Shown here: piece by piece, positions 55,024-64,000 of the stretch | Position numbering within the stretch: the stretch's first letter is position 1 | Layout of the letters: every line of letters begins with the position of its first letter | NCBI GenBank assembly: GCA_946811185.2 | Contig: OX328096.1 | Location: 43,910,252-43,974,251 of the forward strand | Length of the DNA: 64,000 bases | Reading direction: 5' to 3' | From: Hippopus hippopus | Taxonomy: Eukaryota > Mollusca > Bivalvia > Cardiida > Cardiidae | Notes under the pieces: generated by a model | The model's input: the letters and a program-made list of their open reading frames with translations, nothing else | Databases searched by the model: none | What the model was told of the DNA's origin: nothing | Position numbers and translations under genes: made by a program

Positions 55024-56343
55024 TCACATTCACAATGATCTAAACAAGAGGGCCATGATGGCCCTGTATCGCTCCACTGGCTAATACGTAAAATCACTAC
55101 ATGCCAAACATTACAATACTTGGCCAATTGGTTTTGAACATAAGACCCCTGAAACAGGACTAAAATTGGTAGCCCTAGTTCATATGGTTAGTAACAAGAA
55201 GATTTCTAAAGATTTCACTATATAAGCCCATGTAAAACTTCTGACCCCTCGGGGTGAATCAAATTCCCCCCTAGGGCTATAATTTACGCACTCTTGGTGA
55301 AGGGCCTTTAGATATAGCTACATGCGAAATTTGGTAGCCCTACGCTTTATGAATAAGTACAGGGAGATTTCTTAAGTTTTCTCTACATAAGCCCATGTAA
55401 AACTTGTGACCCCCGGGGCAGGGCCAATTTTGACCCCAGGGCTATAATTTAAGCACTCTTGGTAGAGACCCACTAGATAAAGCCACATGCAAAATTTGGT
55501 AGCCCTAGGCCTTACGGCTAGGTACAGGGAGATTTCTAAAGTTTTCCCTAAATAAGCCCATGTAAAACTTGTGACCCCCGGGGTGGGGTCAAATTTGACC
55601 CAAGGGCTATAATTTGGGCACTCTTGGTAGAGGCCCACTAGATAAAGCCACATGCAAAATTTGGTAGCCCTAGGCCCCATGGCTAGGTCAAAGAAGAATT
55701 TTAAAGTTCTCCCTATATAAGCCCATGTAAAACTTGTTATATAAGCCCATGTAAAACTTGTTACCCCCGGGCAGGGCCTAATTTGACCCCAGGGCTATAA
55801 TTTGAACAATCTTGGCAGAGGTCCACTAGATAAAGCTACATGCCAAATTTGGTAGCTCTAGGCCCTATGGCTAGGTAGAAGAGGAATTTTAAAGTTCTCC
55901 CTAAATAAGCCCATGTAAAACTTGTGACCCCCGGGGCGGGGCCAATTTTGACCCCAGGGCTATAAATTGAAGAAACTTGGTAGAGGTCCACTAGATAAAG
56001 CTACATGCCAAATTTGGTAGCCCTTGGCCTTACGGTTTCAGACAAGAAGATTTTCAAAGATTTTCAAAATTTTTCAGTTTTGTTGCCATGGCAACCAGAG
56101 TTTTTGAAGGAATTAAATTCTTTCAAGAAATTCTGAAGAGGACCATGGCAGGATCATTTCTGTGAAGTTTCATCAAAATTGGATGGGTAGTTTCAGAGAA
56201 GAAGACGTTTTAAAAAAAAGTTAACGCACGGACGGACGGACGGACGCACGGACGAACGGACGGACGGACTGACGGACGGACGGACGCACGACGGACAACA
56301 GGCCATGACATAAGCCCGCTGGCCTTCGGCCAGTGGAGCTAAA
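55024..56343. repeat. AACAAGAGGGCC...GGAGCTAA repeat inserted in the right tandem copy
   Basis: Five ~163-bp internal units, the CCATGGCAACC palindrome, then a long CGGACGGACG run (56228-56290). The left tandem copy at about 50147 shows the uninterrupted site (atctaaataatgaatgactg). Confidence 0.82.
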
Positions 56344-56759
56344 AATGAATGACTGAAGGAATGAGAAGGGTTCCCTGGCCAGTGAGAGTTTGTGTAGCTG
56401 GGATTTGCTACTAGTAACCTGGGGATATCTATTTCTAGAGCCATTCATACTTTTATGTGCTGCTGAGTAGGAATCAGTGATATGAGCCTGATTTGCATAG
56501 GTCACTTAATTTACATATAAGCAAACATCATGTACCTTACCAATGACATCTTGTACAGTCTATTACTTTGTAAGTAGACATGTTCAAATTGGGATGGTAG
56601 AGATTCTGTGCTTTCTGTCAAAATTGTCATATATGACAGAATTAAGATTCCTAACAGTAAGGAGTTATTTTTCTGTGAGGCAGTATTTGGCAACTGTGGG
56701 GTTTTTTGTTTACATTGAGTCTGGCTCAAACTGGATGCCTATAGACTAGCCTTCCTAGT

Positions 56760-57960
56760 CTAACTAGATAAGGCAGCTTATCGTACCAGTGAGACTCGGG
56801 TATCATCAGAAATCTCCTCCACAATCCAAACATTCAGAGAGAGAGAGAGAGAGTTAAAAAACTCTAAAAAAGACAGAAAGTAGAAAGTTTGTTTTCCTAA
56901 ATAAATCAGACTTAAACCATTTTAAAGCGAAAAGCTTTCTGACTCGACTTGAGATAATTTGGAAATGTAAACACGAGGGAAGAAAACACAAATATATTTA
57001 ATTTTTTAACTTCGGAAATATTTGCCTCTTTATAAATTATTAACCATACTTCCACATTTTCAAATAAAAAAGCTACAAAAGTTATTTGAATGAAATTAAT
57101 AAAACTAAGTCCATTTAAAAAAAGATAAACTGAATCTTTTTATCCCATTTGAGATAATTTTCAGTTCTTAAAACTGGCGAAGTTAAAAGCGTTTAAACTA
57201 TATCAGGGCCCTTCATATATTTATGTAGTTATAAGAACCACACGTAAATTTGGCAGACATCGGTTTCTACATGGCCTCGTGAAAGTTGGCTATATGTAGA
57301 CTGTACAGTAATGGGTTATAACCTACAAGGTAACGCATAAAAAAATACCAGTTCGTAATAGAAAAAGATGGTCCCCTATCATATAAGTTTGCTAAAGTGT
57401 GACCAAGAGCCGCAGAATGTCAATTAAAAGGTAACAAGTATTGTATAATGGTGTCATAAATGGACCCACAGCTAGGCTCATGTGGGCCCGCAGAATATGC
57501 ATTTTTTTTTTCTAAACAGATCGCAAAATTCATTCGCCACTGATACCAGAAAAGTAGGTCATAACCCAGCTTTTTAGCTACGGTGAAGACAACAATGGAC
57601 GTTGAAGTTTTTTTTTTTTAAATATAATCAATAGACCACTCTGCCCTTCTTCATTAACTGCTCTGAAAAGGAGCAGCTCATGTAATCGCATACGAATAAT
57701 TTCACATTTTTTTGCGTAGCAGAATGCTCTGGCTTTTGACCTTCTTCTTGGTATCGATATACATGTATTCAAATGAATAAACAGTGATTTGCGATTGGGA
57801 AAAAATGTGTACATGTATGTTTATTCAGCGCCCACATGTCGGCTTGTTTGCAAGTACATTTATGGCACCAGCTTGCAAGCATTGTTACCGGGGTGCTTTT
57901 TCACAGCATGGCAATGTTCTTGATCGGTCTTACATGTCTTACATGTCGGGTTTAGCCGAA
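56760..57960. other. No gene seen
   Basis: AT-rich unique sequence with a GA microsatellite; no supported exon or repeat family. Confidence 0.45.
56836..56853. repeat. (GA)n microsatellite
   Basis: Perfect GA repeat of about nine units in unique sequence. Confidence 0.85.
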
Positions 57961-57965
57961 CTTAC

Positions 57966-58760
57966 CGTTATGCGAGATATTTGCATTATCTCCCGCTAGA
58001 TGGAATTCTACAAATACACATCTATCTAATTTGGGCATTCTGGGTACAGAAACGACATACTTTTCAAAACAACAACCGTTACTTTGAATTTCAAAATTAA
58101 ATAAACGTTTACTCAATGAAACGCTACCTTGTGCGTTCATTCAGCTATGATCGGCTAGCGTGTGACTTGTGCATCGGTCATTTATTAAAACAGCCCCTAC
58201 ATGCTTGGGGAATAGGCTAATAGCTAATTCGGTATAAGCCCTACTTTTCCCAGGTATACGGGGTGAGTGATGTGTCATAGCAGACAGGTCGAATCTTCGA
58301 AGAATATGACATGCGCAAACAAGGGAGATATTTGTGTATTTTACGGTTCCTTTTTGCCATAAACTGCGTTCATATCATCGACTTTTTAGTTAATGAAGTA
58401 TCTGGTAAACCTGACATCTTTCGTCTAAATCCGACACCCACTCGGAGTTTGAAAAAAAAAAAAATCGAGTTGCCTCATTACAAGACAAACTATTAGAAGG
58501 ATTAAACTGTATCCACTATCCTACAGTAATTCAATTAATAGACTGTGAACCTTTCCTTGAAAAAAAGTTCAACAGATAGACTGTAACCATGCCATGGGCT
58601 GGTTCTACAGATATACAGTAACCTCTATCTCGCACTTGTGCTGATATAAGCTTAATTAATTCAGATTTAAAAGACGTCCGATGAAAATAATGCGCGTAAT
58701 ATCTACAAGATAAGATTTCATGTGTTTGAAGTCTGATCAACGTGTATTTTGACCGTAGTC
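57966..58760. repeat. Inverted copy of the 39800-40565 block
   Basis: Reads as its reverse complement along nearly the whole length (gcattatctcccgctagatgg ... ctcggagtttgaaaa ... gccatgggctggttctacag). Confidence 0.78.
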
Positions 58761-59545
58761 TACCACATTTTTGAATCAGGTGACGGAATTGGACTCTCTG
58801 GGAAAAAATGTTGCTCAAATCCGACACCGCGGCACAGTCCTGTCTGATTAACTTGTTTGACCTTTAAAGTTCAAAATAATGATCATGCTACCTATTTATA
58901 ACTAAATATGGCAAGGAAAATTAACTGTATCAGATTTTATACTTACCGGTATTGGGTGCGCCTTTTATAGACTTTTATAAGACGATTATTTATGACAATC
59001 GGCAAATCGGGTGGTGTTTCTTAAACCCTGAAATGGTGAATTTTCTATGTATAGAAACGGATAGAACTATCACGATAATTTTATCTCGAATGTCAGCTTT
59101 GTGCACCATTGAGAAATTTTGATTTAAAATATTAAGTTTATCGTGATATTTTTTTTTCAGTAAACTTTTCACTAGATCTCTATCTCGAAAAAAATTTACA
59201 GGAGACTTTGAGTTATCACGATAGTTTTCTAAAATTATCATGATAGCTATCTCGTATCTCGTGGCAGAAATTGCCACCATAGAAAACTATTACACTATAT
59301 ATTTCTTTTGTTGTATACCTATAACTTTCAACGACAAAATTTTGTTCCGGGATGTCCCGGATCATAGATGCTAAAATTGTTAAACTGGTAGCCTGTTCCG
59401 ATATTTACCGGGCGATTACTGCAGATGCAACGGGTACCAGTTTATAAAAAAAAAAAATGTTTACCACTCGTCACAACTCGGCCGATTCCGTATCTACATC
59501 CCATCACCCGAGATATGCCGAATGAAATGTTTACATGTCTAGCTT

Positions 59546-60301
59546 GGTTCCGAGTCGTTTCGCGACCAGGGGAGAATCGACCGGCTCCGGGCTTGTTCGT
59601 CCCAAAACCAGTTCGTCCCTGGGCTTATTCGCCCGGGTTTGCTCGTCCCACACTACCTTATCGATCTAATTGGAATGTACAGTGCTATGTGCATTCTAAA
59701 ATGAATTGTTATTTTACACATACAAATACTTTGAATAAAAATTATCAATGCTTTGTTTTTGCCTTTCTCGAAAGTCGTTTTTTAAACAGAACAGAAACTT
59801 TATTAATGATTCAAGACTTGAACACTCAAAGTTTCTGCACCGCCTCTTGCCTACGGCTAACCGCCTTACAACAAAATGTAAGTTGAAAATCCACATATAT
59901 ATATTATTTTTCTTTATTTTCTTCTCTAAATGTAACGATGGAAATTCATGACTCCATCGATATTTTTTCTTTTACTTTGGTTTCTTCTCTAAATGTGATG
60001 ATGGGAAGGACCTTTTTTGAACAGTTATATAATATTCGTTTGAGTAAAATGGTAGGCGATTATGTTCAGTTTACACCTTTTCATAATCAAAATCAGTGAA
60101 GTAACCACTATTAACACCTTTGGTTAGCAGATACATAAGTTGGGACGAACAAGCCCGGACCAACGATAAATCAGTTGGGACGAACAAGCCCGGACGAATG
60201 AGCCCGGACGAACGAGCTCGGGCGAACAAGCCCAGGGACGAAAAAGCCCGTTACCAATCGACCACGGGGGAAACGTCTTGGGGGCGAAACGTCTTGTTAC
60301 C
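59546..60301. mobile_element. MULE-like element with ~150-bp GC-rich TIRs and 9-bp TSD
   Basis: Left end GGTTCCGAGTCGTTTCGC; right end, reversed, GGTAACAAGACGTTTCGCCC. Both continue with 'gtcgattggtaacgggc'-like and 'gggcttgttcgtccc' motifs, the latter repeated several times at each end. Flanks GTCTAGCTT and GGCTAGCTT are a 9-bp duplication with one mismatch. Long TIRs plus a 9-bp duplication are typical of Mutator-like elements. The interior has no transposase. Confidence 0.75.
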
Positions 60302-60569
60302 GGCTAGCTTGATTAGTGCTTATGTAAAACTTTGTAACTAATTAATCAAATAATAAATTTAAACTTATAAATATTGAAACTTTTATCGTTTAAAAAATCA
60401 AAAGGGTTATTAAGGATATTAAATCTATTATATTAACTTACTTTTTTTTAACGACCTCCAGTCACATTGCAAACGTTATCGTATAGAACTTAATTATACA
60501 GCAGTAATAATTTACTGAATCATATGGACTTGTATTACTAAGTTCGACCACGTCGCGAGGTACGCTGCA

Positions 60570-61029
60570 ATGACGGGGCTTAAAGCAATTATTGTCTACA
60601 TTTTGATGGTAGAAGGAATAGGAATTTTTTCACTGCCAGAACCGGATACAACGGCTGAAAAATTCAAGAAGCTCTTGGATCCAAAAACCGACAGAACATG
60701 TATATTTCCCCCTGCCATAGCCCTACTAGAGGAAAACGTAGGGCTATGCCTAGAAAATAACAACCAGGAAGATAGGCCTACTGCGAAAACAGTTTGTTAC
60801 AACATTCTGGAACTCACAGATCTCGTTTGTGGTCTTAAGAATTTTTCAATACCGATCATTGATGTCATGATATTTTTGGAGGTGTCACAGGAAGACCTAT
60901 GTTCCTCTGTTGAAATTCGGCATTTATTCACTGAGGAAAAATGTTCAGACATTGTTCAAACGGAATCAGCCTTTCGTTTAGTCAGACTGTATTCAGCAAT
61001 GTTGAAGGGCCTTTTTAAAACATTTGCAG
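60570..61029 (+). CDS. First exon of a predicted secreted cysteine-containing protein
   Basis: Opens with MTGLKAIIVYILMVEGIGIF, a short positive N-terminus and a hydrophobic core typical of a signal peptide, with likely cleavage after IFS, before LPEP. The remaining ~135 residues carry six cysteines (contexts RTCIF, GLCLE, TVCYN, LVCGL, DLCSS, EKCSD), an even number that fits disulphide pairing. The frame would stop 23 bases further on, but a good donor (TTTGCAG|GTATGT) sits at 61029, so I end the exon there in phase 1. Downstream exons were not recognised. The only other long frames to the right are repeat-derived. I do not recognise the family. Not repeated elsewhere in the window, which argues for a real single-copy exon. 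Confidence 0.6.
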
Positions 61030-61127
61030 GTATGTTTAAGTGTAACTGGTGAAAAATTTATTGCTTTAATACCCACCTCAAGCAATTGACCTTTCTGCCG
61101 GTATCCAGTCATTTCGAATCATATGGA

Positions 61128-61200
61128 CCATTTTGACACCCAGTCATTTTGACACCTGGTCATTTCAGTCCCTATTTTGGTCATTTTGACACCCAGTATT
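61128..61200. repeat. Degenerate minisatellite 'cattttgacacccagt'
   Basis: About four units of 'cattttgacaccc(a/t)gt' next to a poly-T run, just left of the 61231-62535 element and downstream of the secreted-protein exon. Confidence 0.55.
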
Positions 61201-61230
61201 TTTTTTTTTTTTTGCAAAAAATGGTCAGTT

Positions 61231-62535
61231 CAGTGATTGGGAAAGAATTATTTTCAACGGGACAATGTCCCTTCCTCCAGGAAAATCAATGTGACATTTT
61301 GAAAACCAATGTGACAATTTAAGAAAAAAACAAAAAATCTTTTAATTGCTTTCATTTATTTTTTTAAAATAGTACTATCCCAATGTAAGTCAAAATGTAG
61401 CTAAATGCTTATGCTGGTTCTATATTTAATGCTTGGAATCAAACATAGTCATCTGGGTTCTCATTAGGTCCTGAATCCCAAGTCATTGAATCTTGGGTTG
61501 AAATTTTCAAGAGTCAAAATGAAATTTCCAAGCGTCAAAGAGAAATGATCAAGGGTCAAAATTACTTGGTTATTATGGAAATATAAGGATGACACCAAAA
61601 GACAAAGGCCTAACCTTCACCCCCTTCCATTGTTCTATAAGACGAAGGTCTGACCTTCACCCCCTTTCATTGTTATTTTCATTTCATTAAAGAAAAAAAA
61701 AACTTTTTTTCTCATTATCATTCTTTACATATAATTATGTAAATTCACTGTTTAAATTCATTATAAATGATGAAGAAACAATTTGAGACAACTCTGATCG
61801 GACGGTGTCAAATTGACCGTTGTTGTGTCATGGGTTTTCGCGTTTTGTTTTTTTTTCAGCGATCTACTTTCATATCTTTTTATTTCTTTTAGCAGTATTG
61901 TAGCATGATGATTGAAATGACTTATCAATTTGGTTAGCAGGGAACATAAATACTATTAGACCATAAGCTGATTGAGAATGTTACCTATCTAATTCATGAT
62001 GGAAAAAAAAAAGTGGCCTTCTCAGTCAGCATGATATACACTGATAAACGTTTGCTGCATGTCCATGGATATGCTTGGGATAGGCTCGGAGAGAGATGTG
62101 ATCTGAGAGTTGCTCTGATTCTCGCTAGGATCGTCTGTATGAGTCTGTTAATAAAGGATCACTGTGGGAAAGAAATTACTGATGGAGCCCTGACCTTCAT
62201 GCAATTTTAAATTTTTGGTGGTATATTCTAATGCTTAGGTAGTTGTTGAATTTGAATTTTACGGCAAAATCAGGGCAGTTTCATCAAGAGGACAAAATAG
62301 GTTCAATATTCAATAAGTGTTTTATGATTGAAAATGTGACGTCACACGCACATAGCTACTCATTTTATAGAGCGTCTAATCAGCGCCGATCAAAGGAGAC
62401 TCGTCTGACTAAATTTCGTACTTTTACGACGTCGAAAATTGAATGGGACAAGGGCGCACTCATTGGCAAAAACGATGTGACATTTTGGATTTTAATGTGA
62501 CTATGGCACATGGCGCAAGCCTTTCCCAGTCACTG
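61231..62535. mobile_element. 1.3 kb CAGTG-ended element with 6-bp TSD
   Basis: TIRs CAGTGATTGGGAAAG and CTTTCCCAGTCACTG, with TCAGTT duplicated on both sides (61225-61230 and 62536-62541). The interior shares the 'GTGTCATGGGTTTTCGCG' core with the 16574-17752 element. The frame at 62013-62210 lies inside it and shows no recognisable transposase domain. Confidence 0.78.
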
Positions 62536-62541
62536 TCAGTT

Positions 62542-63040
62542 TGATACCTGTTGATTTTTCCCCTTGCGAAAGAAAAGGTAGAAAAAAACAGGTCATACAT
62601 TGTGCAGTATGTTATAAAATGCACCGTTTTCTAATTTCTGGCTTATTTTTGCAGTATATCGAAATTGCCTTTGCTGATTTTTGTATTTACTTCTTTGGTT
62701 ATTCTTTTGAAGATGGACAACTATATTGATTGTTACATCCGTGGAAATTTATATGCCGAGGTGCTAAATGCAGAAGACTGATAATGTGTTATTTGTCAGT
62801 AATAATTAAATCTCTGCATGTACTTTTACATGTATGTTCTTTTTGTGGCTTCCATAATTGCTAAATATGCATGTTTACTTTGTCGTATCACCTTAATTTT
62901 TGTTTAGTGTGTGATCAAAATATGTGTATTGGCTTTGTATAAATAATTTGGTGTTGGGGAAATTTGTTAATTTCAATAATCGTGTATCAAAAATTATTGG
63001 TGTGTATATGCATCAGTTCAGTAAAGAGATGCACAAAGCG
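62542..63040. other. No gene seen
   Basis: AT-rich sequence between two elements; no supported coding exon, including none that could follow the 60570 exon. Confidence 0.4.
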
Positions 63041-63045
63041 AATTC

Positions 63046-64000
63046 AGGGGTGTAAAATTTTTTCTTTGTCTACTTGTCCTGTAGGACTAGTCGGTAGAAA
63101 AAGTTACTCGTCCTTATGACACTATCACTTGTCCCAACTTGCGGACTTGAATGACCATTTCTACTGCATATATACTAAGGCTAAAAAAAAAGTACCTGTG
63201 TTTCAGGTTTCAGTCTTAGATGCTGTAGGTAGGGTCAATTGGGAATTTTTTTTTTCCATTTTTTTTCTTAATACATGGACCATGTAAAGATATCAGAAAT
63301 AGAGATTTTGGCTTCCACTAATTGTTTTATACAGAAATTTGTGTAAATTCACTGTTTAAATTAATTATTAAAGATGTAAAGAGAGTTTTAAGTGTCTCTG
63401 ATCGGACGATGCCAAAATGGCCTTTGTTGTGTCATTGGTTTTCACGTTTTTTTCCAGCACGCTTTTATGAATGCCAATTAATTTTTGGAGCAGTATTACC
63501 TCATAATTTGTCTTGAATTTGTCAATTATGGTAGCAGGTAACATTCAAACCTACCACTTTACACCAGATAAGTGGACCAACATCTATGTCACGTTTTCAT
63601 AATTGACTCGCCAGGTTCACGAGCAGTGATAAACAGAGCCGCGCGCGTTTTTCACATTTGTTACTGAATGTGTTTATTAAAGCCCATTATTCTGCCGTAT
63701 GCACGTGAGCTAGACTATTTCATATGGAGCTTTAGTCGATAATCTCATGCACTGGATTGACTCTAAGAAAGATAATTTTTGAGCTTCAAAAACGTTTGTT
63801 TCAACTTTCCAAGCGTCAAAACCCGGAGTCATTGGTCATATGAAAACGCTGCACTTTCGCTACTCTCTTGTAGTTGTTGACAGCAGGAGGCAAGTTTTAG
63901 TCCCAGGGAAGGGACGCTTGAAACCATAGTTACAGTGTGATACAATCTTATTGGCTTTTATACCCCTTAATTTGCCTAAACGTTGCGATATCAGATAGGC
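63046..64000. mobile_element. Related element, left end only (CAGGGGTGTAAAATTT)
   Basis: Begins CAGGGGTGTAAAATTT like the 9916 element end and carries the same internal core near 63390-63450 (CTCTGATCGGACGATG, GTTGTGTCAT). The right end was not located before the window ends. Confidence 0.5.

Larger units (their letters stand above)
53901..56748. repeat. Right copy of the local tandem duplication
   Basis: Begins 'gaaagtactgacagactagc' and ends 'ggatgcctatagactagcc'. Lacks the 48726-49492 and 50307-53630 insertions and instead carries the 55024-56343 repeat. Confidence 0.82.

Noticed and set aside
55372..55680. 102-codon minus-strand frame
   Set aside because: Repeated '[20 protein letters not shown]'-type peptide produced by the ~163-bp units; the same peptide appears at 15440 and 23740.
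56193..56505. Frames rich in Arg-Pro-Ser-Val repeats
   Set aside because: Translation of the CGGACGGACG run at the 3' end of an interspersed repeat.
59425..59886. 153-codon plus-strand frame
   Set aside because: Spans the left end of the MULE-like element and flanking repeat; no domain, no coherent composition.

Overview
This is a 64 kb piece of a eukaryotic nuclear genome. It is AT-rich, intron-rich and crowded with interspersed repeats. The repeats start with AACAAGAGGGCC and end in GGCCAGTGGAGCTAA, or carry tandem 'gatcaaagggaaataactcaaa' units. Together with tRNA-derived SINEs and a D34D mariner they suggest a marine invertebrate, most likely a bivalve mollusc. That taxonomic call is inference; no species marker is present. 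All coordinates and splice sites were read by hand.

Main gene: the left 39.4 kb is the 5' two-thirds of one minus-strand gene of the scaffold attachment factor B family (SAFB/SLTM). I could join ten coding exons, all with GT-AG borders and compatible phases, giving 511 codons. In order they encode a SAP DNA-binding domain, a long acidic Glu/Asp/Lys linker spread over six small exons and one 661-nt exon, and a complete RRM split over two exons. The C-terminal part lies beyond the left edge. The start codon is at 39417; the promoter side faces right and sits inside repeats.

Introns and flank: the introns (up to 14 kb) and 39.5-60.4 kb hold transposable elements (TEs), many nested with readable target-site duplications (TSDs). 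They include a mariner (28054-29399) with its empty site preserved in an inverted paralogue. A family of CAGGG/CAGTG-ended elements has 5- or 6-bp duplications (9916-12777, 16574-17752, 33608-34704, 61231-62535). A 4 kb element (33255-37241) has two others nested in it and a shorter inverted sister copy (43890-45664). A MULE-like element (59546-60301) has a 9-bp duplication. A 3.3 kb element (50307-53630) has perfect 50-bp terminal inverted repeats (TIRs), a 5-bp duplication and a captured C2H2 zinc-finger coding segment. That last element sits in one copy of a local tandem duplication (48230-56750) whose other copy keeps the empty site.

Right end: at 60570 a plus-strand exon begins a predicted secreted protein with a signal peptide and six cysteines; it ends at a good splice donor and its later exons were not found. 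No rRNA, standard tRNA, CRISPR array or bacterial-type operon is present.
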